From: Bryum argenteum
Lineage: Eukaryota > Streptophyta > Bryopsida > Bryales > Bryaceae
Assembly: GCA_037043015.1 (NCBI GenBank)
Contig: CM073321.1
Location: 24,937,510 to 25,001,509 of the forward strand
DNA length: 64,000 nucleotides
Reading direction: 5' to 3'
Under the pieces are notes generated by a model. The model did not search any database. It saw only the letters and a program-made list of their open reading frames with translations, and was not told the DNA's origin. Positions 46,321 through 58,265 of the stretch are shown here, in pieces. The first letter of the stretch is position 1, and every line of letters starts with the position of its first letter. The translations under genes and the position numbers were made by a program.

Positions 46321-46404
46321 GTCACTGACGGTCCCCGGACCCCTGCCGGACGTCCGACGGACGTCTGCCGGACGTCCGGACGTCCGGACGCTGTGACATC
46401 CCTG
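46321..46404 (-). repeat. hAT right terminal/subterminal region
   Basis: Ends TGACATCCCTG, the inverted match of the left terminus, with several CGGACGTCCG-type palindromes next to it. Followed by the duplication CTTCTGAG (46405-46412). Confidence 0.9.
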
Positions 46405-46412
46405 CTTCTGAG

Positions 46413-47633
46413 GAGGTATACCAGCTGTGGTCCGAAGTTATCATTGCAGTCGGGATGGGAGAGTTGATCGACCCCGACACTTGCGAGCCTTTCAATCGGG
46501 CTCCTGACTGGGAGTCAAAATCCAAGGAAATCGTCTTGACTCGCGATACCTTCAGCCAAATGTCTGGATTTGAGGAACACGACTTCAAGACATTAGCGCT
46601 TCATCTTCTGAATAGGACTCCGGATCAGGACCTACCGTTTTCCAAGGTGTCTTTGAAGAAACCGAAGCTGAACTACTGGGAGTGCGTTTCGATAAAGGTG
46701 TGGCTGGAGAAGCGCAAGAGGAAGAAATGCGTTGCAAGAGAGTTCTACAGTATTAAGTCAGCACTGGGGTTATTTGACAGTGCCGATAAGTTTGTGGTTG
46801 AAAAGTGGAAGCTTTTCAAGTTCGATTACAACGTCAATCGGCAGACCATGTCGATGCTCCTTTCCGTGCCCGGGGACATGTTCTTCAGCGACTACCGCCA
46901 GAAGAGGACGAAGAACAAGAGTTCTGAAGAGATCTCTGAGTACGCTGCGGAGTTCTTCAAGAAATTTTTGGAAGTGAAAGGGGATTTTTTGCTGCCAACT
47001 CCGGAACTTCACACACGAATGTTTGATGCTGAGATGTTTCAATTTGCTGGCTCGGATAATGGGTATAGTTGGGACGATGGAAGATACGCGTTGGGCATTA
47101 TCGACCTCAGATGCGTCCCGGGCCATAGTAATAGAGTGGACGATATTTCGAATGTCTACTTCAATGACTTCCTGAATGCTTGGAAGGATTCTGTGTATGA
47201 CCCCTCTATAAAGAATCCTGACGTCTGGCTTATCATTACGGAGACTACCGATTGCCATTGCCAGGCCGTCGTATATTTCAACGCGTTCAAGGATTTGTAC
47301 AAGTCGAAGACTATCCACTACGCTTCTGCGAACAATGAGCGTGTCGACGGTATCTTGGAGGGGAAGGTCGTGGACAAGCACCGCATTCCACTCTTGTTTC
47401 TTGTGAAGAGAACCCACCAGGTATCCGAGCTATTTGATGAAATTCCGGAGACATTCTATGCCCCGGAGTTGCCCCTGTATTAGAAACCAGGAGCTTACAG
47501 GGAGTTCGTTTTCTGCATCAACGACAACGAGTTGCGCTTGGAGTTTTACATTCGCGTACTGCGAATGTTTACAGTTCCAGGAAACAAATTTCTGTCGATT
47601 ATGGCAGAAACAAAGCCCATGCTTGCAGGAATT
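46413..47633 (+). pseudogene. Gene B, exon 3 continued (middle region)
   Basis: Resumes exactly in the frame broken off at 29278 (..TAFE / EVYQLWSEVIIAVG). It encodes about 400 residues of a folded-looking domain with 'LNYWECVSIKVWLEK', 'YSWDDGRYALGIIDLRCVPG' and 'NPDVWLIITETTDCHC'. I recognise no family. An in-frame TAG at 47480 fits CAG>TAG; coding continues after it (KPGAYREFVFCINDNELRLEF) to a GT donor at 47634. A 21-base palindrome lies in the following intron at 47658-47678. Confidence 0.72.
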
Positions 47634-47752
47634 GTAAGTTTGACATTCCTTTGGGCGTTTAGGCCGATGCCACCTAAATGTCTGTTTTTGTCAAGTTCCC
47701 ATCTGCTCTTCTGTTCTTCTTAGTTGACTAACTTTGTGTTTTCATTTTGCAG

Positions 47753-50137
47753 ATGCTTAATCTTCAGACAGATATTGTCTACAAGGACAAAGATGAGTTG
47801 GATAAGTACATAGCCGTCCGAGAAAGTAATTTTAATCTCGATCCGAACGACTTCTGTGTGGACGCTTATGTGAATCCAGATTGGGTTCATGGTCCGAAGC
47901 TTGGGTGTTTGCCTGAGGCTGGGTTTGACGGATCTGCTCGTCGTGGTCGTGGGGAGGCATCGTCATCTGGTGGTCGTGCTTGTCGTGGTGATGCATCGTC
48001 CTCTAGTGGTCGTGCTCGTCGTGGTGATGCATCGTCCTCTGGTGGTCGTGCTCGTCGCGGTGAGGCATCCTCTCCTACTGTGGCTCCTGGTGGCAAACCA
48101 TCGTCTGCTGGTGGTGGTGATCCGTCGTCTGCTGGTCTTGCTCGTGGTGGACGTCCATTCTCTGGTGGCCGTGCTCATGGTAGTAATCCGTCGTCTGGTG
48201 GCCGTGAAGGCGGTCCTTCATCCGCTGTTCCCGGTCGTGGTAGGGCTCGTTCATCCGGTGGTCGTGGTGGTCGTGGTCGTGGTCGTGGTCGTGCATCTAG
48301 TGGGCCTTTTGGCGTGCGGGCTTTAAGCATTGAGCCCATACAGAGCATCGATCCTGTTCACAGGAACCTGCTGATAAATCTTTCCGCTGATAACGATGTT
48401 GATGAAGTTCTTCCATTGGTCGAGCGTCGCGGCTCCTTGGCCCGCGGTGGGGGTTTAGGTCGCACCGACCTAAATCCCCCTACACTCCTTGAGGAGACAC
48501 TCGCCTCCACGGGCCTCCCCGATACTCTTAGCGACGATGATAATGAAGAAGATAACTCTGATCATCGTCGAGAGACACGCACCAAGGCTACAAATGATGT
48601 TTTCGGGTCTGAGTCGGAGGAGGAGGTCGTTCTTGGGCAAGAGAGATTGCCGAGAGATGCGCCTACTTCCGATAGTTCTGACGCAGAGAACGCTGAAGAG
48701 GGTGCCGAGGAAGGTACTGCAGGGTGTGACGAAGATAACAATATTGATCCCTCTCCCATGAATTTGGGCAATGATGTCGTCTCCTCCCCGGCTCCTATGC
48801 AAGCCCCATTGTCGAAACTAGGAGGACAAATGAAATTAACGCCGCCTCCGACACTTGCAAGAGAGCCATCGCCGCCCCAGCCACTTGCAAGTGAGCCATC
48901 GCCGCTTCTGCCACTTGCAAGAGAATCATCCCCGCCTCCGCCGTCTCTTGTGCTCCCATTACCTGCTCCTGCCCCTGTACGCGGACGGTACCTTCCTTTG
49001 TTGAAGAAGGGTGTTTGGAATACTCACGCTGACGACCCTGCTGAGAAGGTGGAGACTCCATTTTTGATTTCTCGGGTGAGCCGGATTTGCCCACGCCAGC
49101 AAAGGAGGCTGACGATCCGCTCATCAATCTTGGTCTTGGTCCGCAAGAGAAGGGTAAACCTTCACAACCGCGAGTGAAGATTGAGTCGAACATTCCCGTT
49201 CCACTCTCGAAGGATGCCAAGCGTGCCCTGCGTGAGAAGGAAAAGGAAGAGAGAAGGGCTGCCAAACGAGCTGAAGAAGAAGCCGCAAATGCAAGACGGG
49301 AGGCGCAAAGACTTGCAGATCTTGCGAGTTGGACAAGCAACAACGAGAAGATCAACTCAAAGTCGAGTCGAAGTTTGTGAATTTGGAAAACTCAAATTCC
49401 AGGGTTTTTGGCGATTTGAGCAATTTGAGGGTCGTGTTGACGCAGATGGCACAGGTGGCTCTTCCCCTTGCCTCCTACAACCCCGTCAATCAGCCTACTT
49501 TGGCTATCTGTGGGCCTTCGACTTCCACCACCCAAACTCCACCCGAACTCGCAGCACCTCCGAATCCTGCAGTTCCAGCCTGCATTCTTCCTGCTCCGGC
49601 TACGCCAGTACCCGACGTTGTTATTGAGGAGATCATTAGTGCCGCATCTCATTCGGAAGTTGATATCGCCAAGCAGGGGGAGAACGATGGCGTTCATCCG
49701 CTCGAGACGCTAGACCACCGAAATGACAATGTGGATTACGAAGCAAGCGACCACCAACAAGCAGATGAAGATCTTCTTGACATTGCTTCCTCACTCTTGG
49801 TGACCTCCGTTTCGATTGATGCAAACTCCGTGCATGAGGTTCCCGCGGGTAGTCAAGACTTGCAAAAAGATGCACAGAGAGCGGTTCAAGGTGCCCCAAT
49901 CTCCCTTAACTCTGCAAACAACGAACTCGACTCAGTACCTGCGACTAATCCCACGGTGAGCTTCTTATCAATTGTAGCAAATCATGTTTAGGTCGGGTCG
50001 ACTTAAATTCCTGTTTATCTGGTTGATGAGCATCTACTCATATTATTGCTCTGCTTGTATGATTTTTCATTTTGTAATAATTCTTAAAGCCGGCGCTCCC
50101 TGTTTTACAGGAATTCGGCATTGAAGACGGCGAGTAG
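47753..50137 (+). pseudogene. Gene B, last exons: RG/GRA-rich tract, coiled coil, C-terminus
   Basis: Exon 4 starts at 47753 after TTTTGCAG and ends at 49955; a GT..AG intron (49956-50110) leads to a final 27-base exon ending TAG at 50137. Residues: 'LNLQTDIVYKDKDELDKY', then about 130 residues of RG/SSGGRARRG-type repeats (about 47935-48310), like RNA- or chromatin-binding RGG tracts, then acidic and Pro-rich spacers. Next is a Lys/Glu/Ala-rich coiled coil (KEKEERRAAKRAEEEAANARREAQR, about 49230-49320) and an acidic tail. A 21-base palindrome (48454-48474) is translated within the exon as part of GLGRTDLN. One-base frame changes lie near 49.05 and 49.33 kb. Confidence 0.7.
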
Positions 50138-50211
50138 GTCTTGCGAGTTAGTCTTCGAATTATTGGATGGTGTGCCACGATTGTAGATAGTACCATGTAG
50201 TGACATCCCAT

Positions 50212-50217
50212 TCAATA
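50212..50217 (+). terminator. AATAAA signal after gene B
   Basis: AATAAA lies 75 bp past the proposed stop codon, consistent with a polyadenylation signal. Weak by itself. Confidence 0.45.
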
Positions 50218-52305
50218 AAATGAAGACTTTTTATTTTATCACTTGCGTCTGCACTGCGTCCGCGTCATTCTCCCTCATTCTTTGCGCTAAATATCGTCAT
50301 TTCTCTATCAGGCCTTCAGAATCTTCAGATTCCTTTTCGCAGCCCTTTCTCTTTTCAGATTCTTTTTCTTTTCAGACTCCTTTTCTGTAGAAGAAAGAGA
50401 GTCTTACCAATTCAACAACCATTGTGAAACTGAAAACTTTGCATTTTCAGCAGTTAGAGTACCTTTTCTAGAATTTTTCATGTACATATACTTGTCCATT
50501 GTTAATCAAACACATGTTCATTTTTTGTGTGTCCGTCTGCGAGGAATGTGCATATGTCTACCAAGGTGAGTGCTTCGTTTTGCGATCCCTGGCGCATCGT
50601 AGTTGGCAGCTTCAATCTGAACTACGATCACCTTCTTAATTGTTTAGATGATAATGTTGGTAATTGCACATGAGTCTGATTTTTCCAGTGCCGATTGTAT
50701 GCACACTGCCGTTTGACATTCGAGCCTGATTTTTGCTAATCAAGAGGCTTGTGGAGATGTAAGTACATAACTCTGCAGGTAGAATTATGTAATGGTAGAT
50801 TGGTAGTGCGAGTATCGAGTTGTAGTGGTTCTCCGCTGTTATGGTGATTCTGTGCACGAGACACAAATATGTTAATGGACGAAGGATTTTCATTGCGGAG
50901 AACGCAGAGATTGAAGCTGTGAATACGACAGAAGCTGTAAATTTGCCAAAGGCTGAAGATGTGAGATGTGAGTACAACTAAGACTGAAGCTATGAATCCA
51001 CCGATTAGTGAGGCGGTGAATCCACTGACTACTGAAGCTGTGAGTACACCGAAGATTGAAGCTGTGGATGCACCAAGCTTGGAGCTGTATGTTATGAGAA
51101 GGAAGGCTTCAAGTTACTGCGACCTGCACTTTTGAACAAGGTAAATGTAACACTTTCTTAGCCATTTCCTTTACAGGTACTATCTGTGCAACAGTTTTAA
51201 GTATTGAGCAGGCTCTACCTGCTATAGATGTTGTTCACATTCTTTGCCATGGCTCGTCGTCCTCTTCCTATCTTATCTCGCTCCCGATGGTGTAAAACCT
51301 CGTTTTTCGTGTACAACATTCTAGAGTGATTTGAAGGTCCATGTTTTGCTTGTCAAGATGCTATTTCAATCACAATCACTTCATGCGTCTTGAATATTAT
51401 GCTGTGTGCTAATGCTGAAGAAACAGTGCTTTAAGTCAGTTGAAATTCATGAGATTTGTTGATTTCATACAAACTGTCTTTGAGATTTATAGAGTGATCA
51501 ACTTGAACCGATGTGAAAGTAGAGCCTGGTTCTGAAAACATAAATTTGTAGGCTAAAATTGGAGGGTATTGGAGGGTCTCAAATGGACACCAAAATGCTA
51601 GAGATCAAGGCAGCTCTTCATGTAGTGGAGTTTCTGTTTTCCAGAATTTTCGACTAGCAGAAATTAGTTAGCATCGGTATCCAAATTCGAGCAACTTGAA
51701 GTCAGCTGCATTCGAATATCAAGAAACGCTTATCGAATTGAAGCTCGTGACGTCGCTCAACTCTTATCCTCGCGAAGCGTCTTAAGGTGAGCCAGCTGAA
51801 GACATGGCTCTCTCAAAGTTCACATTTATTTTGAGGAGCTCTACTTGGATTAAAAAAGTTTATTTTTGGTATTTTTTGTAACATTCCACAAGTTTGGTGA
51901 GTTAGGAGCAACATCCAATTTATGGAAGCTCATTTGGATTCATAGATTGTTCACAATAAGCCTCCAAATACAAACAAGGGAAGGTTTTCTTAGTATAAGA
52001 AAATTTATTATTTTGGTAAATTAAGAAGGCTAATTATAAGTTTCTTGTGGCCTTTCTCAGTTTCACCGTAGAACATCTAATTTTAGCCAATCATACAAAT
52101 TTCCAAACACTAAAAGCGAAAAGTACATTTATATTGATTTTCAGGGTTTTACTCTTTTTAATTAGTTTCAAAAAAATATCACCTATTTAGGAAATTACTC
52201 GCACAAGATTAGTTTTTTACAAGTAATATAAGAATATACTATTTGTAACTCAATAGTAAGGGTAATAGTACTAAGAATTCTCCTTCTCATGTTGCAGGGT
52301 GCAGT
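50218..52305. other. Intergenic stretch, no gene recognised
   Basis: A degenerate repeat near 50905-51090 (GAAGCTGTGAATAC..; peptides like EAVNPLTTEAVSTPKIEAV in one frame) may be the remains of a low-complexity coding end. Nothing else supported. The far end of element X may lie in or beyond this stretch but I could not find a third copy of its terminus. Confidence 0.5.
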
Positions 52306-53422
52306 ATGGAAATGTATCCTTTGGTGGATCCCCCTTGCAATGGTGAGAGCTACGAGAGCCACGACACTCCAGAAGGTGTGTAGTGAATTCTTTTATTAAG
52401 TATCATAATATATATTTATTATACATATAAAGATAAATTATATTAATATTATTTATAAATATTATTTGGTAATTTGTAATAAAAAATATTATATAACTAT
52501 ATTCAATTAAACAGTATTTCAATTCATTCAATAGTATATCAATTTAATAGTATTTCAATTCAATAGTATTTAGCATAGTATTTAAGATGAATTTTACATG
52601 GTATTGTATTGTCCAGATATGGATGTGGTACAGAATAACGGAAATGATCTCGATACGGGCATAGATTTCGACACCAGCTTAGATTCAGAAGGTTTTTACA
52701 AGGATCTTCCCCGAAAGGACAAAGGAAAAACTGTAAAGGAACTCTATGCTCAATATATGTTCCATCCCAACAATGCCCATTTGGAAAATTCTCCATGGAA
52801 GAAATTACCATCTGGTAACTTTTTCCACAGCGCTCTTTGGAACAAAGAGCGTGATTGTGAGGAAGTGGTCATGTTCGTTGGCATATGTGGTTTTGTCTAC
52901 ATCCAAAACGGAGGAAACTACAACAAAGTGTCGTGGGCTGAGAGGGAGGAGTCTTCTTACTTGTCAATTAAGATTGACGATTTGTCTTTTTTTGATGAGT
53001 ATAGAACGAAAATAAATGAATGGGAGCGTGTGTGGAGAAGTGGGAGTGCCAATTTGGAGTGGAAATCATCTGCCGGCTTGACTTTCAAAGCTCCAGCTTT
53101 CAAAAAAGAAGAGGGAGATTCAAGCAAGAACGTTTCCAACAAATGGAAGAGATGCAAAGAAGAGTTCAGAGGTAATTTTTAAACTTCTGACCAGTTGAGC
53201 CGATGCAATCACATTCAAATTGTTGATGAAGACAACCTCCCAATTGAAGCAGCGAAGATCGACAATGGTGACCTTGTTGTTGTGAAGTGTCATGTGAGAT
53301 ACTAGAGGAACTTTAGCAAGTGTATGCACGGCATGAACAAACACCTTGTAGGTGTGAAGTTATTGAAGAAGCTTGAGAAACAAGTCTCAAAGCTATCCTC
53401 TTGGCAGAAGAATATTTTTTAA
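52306..53422 (+). CDS. Unidentified spliced gene
   Basis: Exon 1 52306-52375 (MEMYPLVDPPCNGESYESHDTPE), phase-1 intron 52376-52616 (GT..AG, very AT-rich), exon 2 from 52617 (DMDVVQNNGNDLDTGID..). Notable text: 'LYAQYMFHPNNAHLENSPWKK', 'SALWNKERDCEEVVMFVGICGFVYIQNGG', 'KINEWERVWRSG'. The frame stops at 53182. If GT at 53173 is a donor, coding-like text resumes near 53206 (HIQIVDEDNLPIEAAKIDNGDLVVVKCHV) but meets TAG near 53303, so the gene may be damaged. No domain recognised. It sits just before the Helitron and shares its AT bias, so it could be Helitron cargo. Confidence 0.45.
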
Positions 53423-53760
53423 AGTAGTTCCATAGTATACTTTATCGTACATATTGCAATATAGTTTATAGTACACAGTATACAAAGTATAATATATACT
53501 ATATATACTTTACATAATATAATATATAGTATAGTATTTTAGCATATATGGTACACAGTACAGAATACATTGTGTTATACTGTTATGTTATAGTTTGAAG
53601 TTTACTATAAACTTTTATGAAGAATTAATTTCAAGTATGCTTTACACTACTACAACTCTTTACTTATTTTGAAATTGTTTTTTGTTATATTGTGGTTTAC
53701 TAAATCACACAGTACTTTAAAATGAGGTTTTTACAAAGAAATAAAAGAAATTTCTTTACA
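53423..53760. other. AT-rich spacer, no gene
   Basis: Rich in TATAGTATAC-type text, with no feature recognised. The Helitron 5' end may lie here, but a bare TC start cannot be identified by eye. Confidence 0.5.
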
Positions 53761-54746
53761 TATATATTCATTTATTCCTCTTCATCATGACATATGACAT
53801 ATGTATCCAAAAATGACGAAGATAAGAAAATTACTATAGTCCAAAATAAATTAGCGGAGACTTCTTTATCAAAAAGAAGTGCTCGAAACGCTATAAAACG
53901 CAAAAGATATGCCGAAAATAAAAAAGAGGTGTAAGGTGAAAATGAAATGTTATCAAACTGTGAGATACTTAAAAGAGAGTTGCGGAACAAAAAAAGAAGA
54001 GATAAGTATGCTCAACAAAAGGTCATCAAATCATTACCTCTATCACCTAGAAATAAAAATCATTCATAAATCTAAGCAAGATTCGGTACCCCAACAAAAG
54101 GTCATCAAATCATTACCTCCATTAACTATAAATAAAAAAATCATTCATAAATCTAAGCAAGATTCGGTACCAACTCTGAATTTAAACAAGAAAGAAATAG
54201 TCAATAAAAAACGAAGAGAAAGATATGCAAATCAAAAAAGATTGAGAATTTTGAATACATCATAGGCTATTTTAAATGCAAATTCCCCATATGCATATAT
54301 ACCTCAAATTAATCAACATCATTCTTTTACAGAATGCCAAGTTGAGCGCAATGCAAAGAAACGAAAAGCACATCATATTGAATCAGATATTATACAACCA
54401 ATGTGGGCAAAAAAACAGAAAACCACTCGTGCAATATATGATTTTATCAAAAATAGAAACGAGAAGATTTTAAAACCAACTATTGATCAAGTAAAATTGA
54501 GGTTAGATGCATTAAACAAAAACCGTAGAGTCAAATATGCATTACATAAACACCTCAAATTGTTCAATTTGAAGCGAAGAATCCTATAAGCAAAGAATCC
54601 TATATTCAAAATTCTCAATATGACAAAAATACACGAAAGACTTACAAACGATTAATGGTAGACGAAGAGAATACAATAAATATCAAAATATAATAAAAGA
54701 TTTACAAATTAATAAAAACCGGAGGCGGTTACATGTATTACGAACA

Positions 54747-56260
54747 ATGAAAAATATTTGTAACCATCAATTTCCTCCAGATATCACCTTCGAGAACAAT
54801 GTACATTGTTTACAGCAATATAATGATTACATGACAAATAAATATTTTATTATTTTAAATTGTTCGGTATGTAATCAAATGACAAATGCAACATTTGTTA
54901 AAAAGTACAACATCAATGATATTAATGTTAAATTCCCTCACATGCGAACGTTATTATCATTCAATTCAAACTATCACATCAGGAATAAGTCAACTGTACT
55001 CCAAGAACTTTTAGATGATACTCAACACTTGTACGCAAACCTAAATGGATTGTTGCTTTCCAAAAAAGGAATCTCGTACAAAGATAGTTCTGTATATATA
55101 TGTAAAAGATGTCAATCTGCATTTCATGCTAAACGGATGCCTAAATTTGCTCTTGGAATGGCTTGTGGATAGGAGAAGTTGATAAATTGCTGCCCAAACT
55201 GACAACTATAGAACAATCACGCGTTTCTAAATACCGATGTCATGCGATACTTATAAAATTACGTTACATTGAAGGTAGAAATGGACAATATGCTCTAAAA
55301 GGAAACTTGGTGAGTTTTGCTCAAGATCCAATAAATGCATACAAATTAATAAATTCAATACCACCATCATTGGATTCATTATCTCATTCAATTGCAGTGC
55401 ATTTTGTAGGAGCAAACCATCCTCCAATAAACATTGTTAAAGCATGTGATTTGTTATATGTTCGTAGGGCTGTAGTTTCAGCTTGGATAACATGGCTTCA
55501 AATACATCATATTGGATACAAAAATATAACAATAGATACTCAAGCATTGAATACACTACCACAAAATGACATACCAAGCACAATATTAAGATCAATATTT
55601 CAATCTACAAACATTGGATTTGCTAATGCTGAACATCGTACAAATATAACTGATCTCCAGAACTTATCAAGAGATGATTCCATTAACACAACAAATCTAA
55701 TAATAGAAACGTCAAGGCTCATTGACTTCGACGGTACAAATATCGATGCCAATGAAATGATGCAAAATGCTATACAAAATATGAAAAGAAATTTATACAT
55801 GTCTTATACTCATGAATCAAGAATGGCTAATGAATATAACAACAATGACCTTATTGTTGGAATGTTTTCCACTCTTTTTCCATATGGCATAGGAGTACTT
55901 GAAATGAGTAATCGTTCCATAAAAATTACTCTACAAACACATGTACGCTATTTACTCAATCTTGATGATAAAGTACATGGGTTTGGAAAACATCATTTAT
56001 TTCCTTTTTTCATGTTCAATATAATACAACGACGACATATATGTCTTGGTTCTAAGCTGACTGTATCAAAACCCTTGTTCATTTCAGAAGCCGCACTATT
56101 GAATAATATAAAATCAATAGACTTCAATAAGTTAATTCAGAATCCCTCGACATATATAGACAAAAAGAAATACAAACTTTGTTACGACATATCAAAGCAT
56201 CTAGCAATCACGTCCTTGGATAAGGCGGTTCTCGCAAAACTCAACGAGATCAAATTATAA
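54747..56260 (+). pseudogene. Helitron Rep N-terminal part: Cys-rich DUF6570-like and helicase-like N domain
   Basis: The first frame (54747-55172) holds 'CSVCNQ' and 'ICKRCQSAFHAKRMPKFALGM', the Cys pairs of the DUF6570-type region before Helitron replicases. The second (55163-56260) overlaps it and starts 'WIGEVDKLLPKLTTIEQSRVSKYRC', the usual continuation, so one frame change lies near 55165. It then runs to 'FSTLFPYGIGVLEM', 'FFMFNIIQRRHICLG' and 'DISKHLAITSLDKAVLAKLNEI', matching the Helitron helicase-like N-terminal domain. Upstream, short Lys/Arg repeats (KRRERYANQKRLR) resemble the basic N-terminal tails of these proteins. Confidence 0.85.
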
Positions 56261-56262
56261 GT

Positions 56263-57758
56263 ATGATGCATCAATTAGGTGTCCCAAGTATATTCTTTAC
56301 GATTAATCCAGCTGCTCTTCATCATCCGTTAGTATGCTTATATAGTGGAGAAAATATTAACCTAGACGTTCATTTCGATTCCAATATACCTGACAAAAAT
56401 AAAAGACACTACATTGCAACAACAAATCCAAAAGCTCAAGCTACTTTTGTGCAAACTATAGTAAATGCTACGTTTCAGTACCTACTTTGTACAAAAGAAA
56501 AAAACAAAGAAGTTAACAAAGACAAATCTGGAGTACTTGGAAACGTGATTGCACATTATGGTTGTTATGAATCCGCCAAATATGGAAGCCTCCACATACA
56601 CACTCTACTATGGTTAGCAAATGCACCTCATCCAGATGAATTAACTATGAAACTACAAAATGATCCAAACTTTCAAGCATCATTAATAAAGTATTTGAAC
56701 GACATCATTTTAAGAGATACTACATTATTTGAAAGCACAATTGATGACAAATATAGTAAAAAAGAACTAAATGATGAAGAACAAAAAAGTAGTCTCATTA
56801 ATAACATACATCCTTGTACTACACGAGCCCCAGATGTAAACGACACTAATTTCTTAAACAACTTCAAACAAAACTATGTAGATATGGATATCCTCCCCAT
56901 TAGTATCAGAAACACACTTCAATCCAGAAACAAATTTATTACATATCAAACGAACAGACAAGTGGCTGAACAATGCAAATCCATGGATACTTAGTGCATC
57001 TAGATGTAACGATGACATTAAATTCATAGGCGCCTCCGGAAAGGACGCCAAAGCCATTGTTTATTATATTACTGATTACATTACAAATTCATCAATATAT
57101 ACATCACACATGTACTCTCTCCTGAAAATTGTTGTACATATGATAAATTATCGAAACTACATATGATAAACAATCATGTAAAGACTCCATTGATCGCAGT
57201 CTCCTACTACTTATAAAATGTTTGAATACCATTGGTTCTCAATAAGATATTTCAGCAACTAGGGCTGTCAGCTATCTTATGAATTATCCTGACCATATAA
57301 CAAACCAAAATTTTACTTATATTCCGTGGTTCAGTTTATCATATTGGGTTCAAGAGCAAGAGCAATTTCAAAATGATGCCATTGATATCCAATATGAGCA
57401 AGGAAATTATGAAACATTTAAATTGTGCAAGCAGAAAAACAATAATCAAATTATATTGCAGAACTTTCGCATAGACTATCAATACCGTCCACTATCTTGT
57501 GCCATAATGTCACCATATGAATTTGCTAGCGCAACAACCAAATCAAACCATTCACGTGGATTCAAGAATCTTGAAGAACATCTCCAATTTCAATCTCATA
57601 TTCTTCACAAATTCAAAAATGCCAAAATACCGGTTATACAAGGTTATAACATTCCTTCCAAAAAGAATGATCCTGAAAACTACAGTCGTGCCATGTACAT
57701 ATTTTTTACTTCATGGCGTACAATCCAAGATTTAAAACCAACACAATATAATACATAA
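56263..57758 (+). pseudogene. Helitron Rep: HUH endonuclease and Tyr region
   Basis: Starts 'MMHQLGVPSIFFTINPAALHHPLV', the usual text before the nuclease. The HUH pair is His-111 and His-113 in 'YGSLHIHTLLWL'. The catalytic Tyr region follows in another frame near 57050-57085: 'SGKDAKAIVYYITDYIT', two Tyr in the Y-x3-Y style of Helitrons. The C-part (57279-57758) has 'DYQYRPLSCAIMSPYEFAS' and 'PVIQGYNIPSKKNDPENY'. Frame changes near 56.93 and 57.1-57.25 kb. This protein nicks and joins single strands in rolling-circle-type transposition. Confidence 0.87.
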
Positions 57759-58265
57759 GAAGAAACATATGCAGTACATCAACAACGTATATCATCGTAC
57801 AATAAACAAATTATCTCAAACATACAAATTATTCAAGAATGCAAAGAATCTACGGATGCAGACAGACTCATGATTGACAACAAGAAATCAAATTCATCCA
57901 TCGCAAATAACTACAACGAAGAAGAAGAAGAAGAAGAAGAAGAAAAAATGCACCCCATATTTAACCAACCCTTAGAAAACGAATTAGATGAAGACAAAAA
58001 CATATGTATAACTATTATACAAGAAGACAACTTTCCAAATCCAACACAAGATAATACATTATAATTACAATATCTTCAGTGTAACACAAGTATGAAAAGC
58101 TATGTAACTGGTGTAATAGACACACTCCAAGCTATGACTACAAACATGAACTCTCCAACTGAGAACACATTAGAAGAAGCTTTTGGTATATCCAAAAATT
58201 CCTATATCTCCCCCATTAAAAATTGGTTATAACAGTTACGCACTCAAGAAAAATCTATTGAAACA

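Larger units (their letters stand above)
29279..46404 (-). mobile_element. Giant hAT transposon, 17,126 bp, with additional genes
   Basis: The left end CAGGGATGTCAATCCGGAC and the right end, read inward, CAGGGATGTCACAGCGTCC share an 11-bp terminal repeat, then similar CGGACGTCC-rich subterminal DNA. The CAGGGATGTCA start is typical of hAT elements, and 8-bp duplications flank it. Inside: a minus-strand hAT transposase (42892-45376), a plus-strand kinase-like gene, a minus-strand CKKYVKMY gene and a plus-strand RING gene. The four have GC-rich CGGTCGG blocks and TATA boxes upstream. Autonomous hAT elements are usually a few kb, so this is unusually large. The transposase has a frame break, so this copy is probably not autonomous now. 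Confidence 0.9.

Noticed and set aside
47889-48326. Valine/histidine-rich frames in the RG-rich exon of gene B
   Set aside because: Frame-shifted readings of GGTCGTGGT repeats; the RG frame continues into flanking coding sequence.
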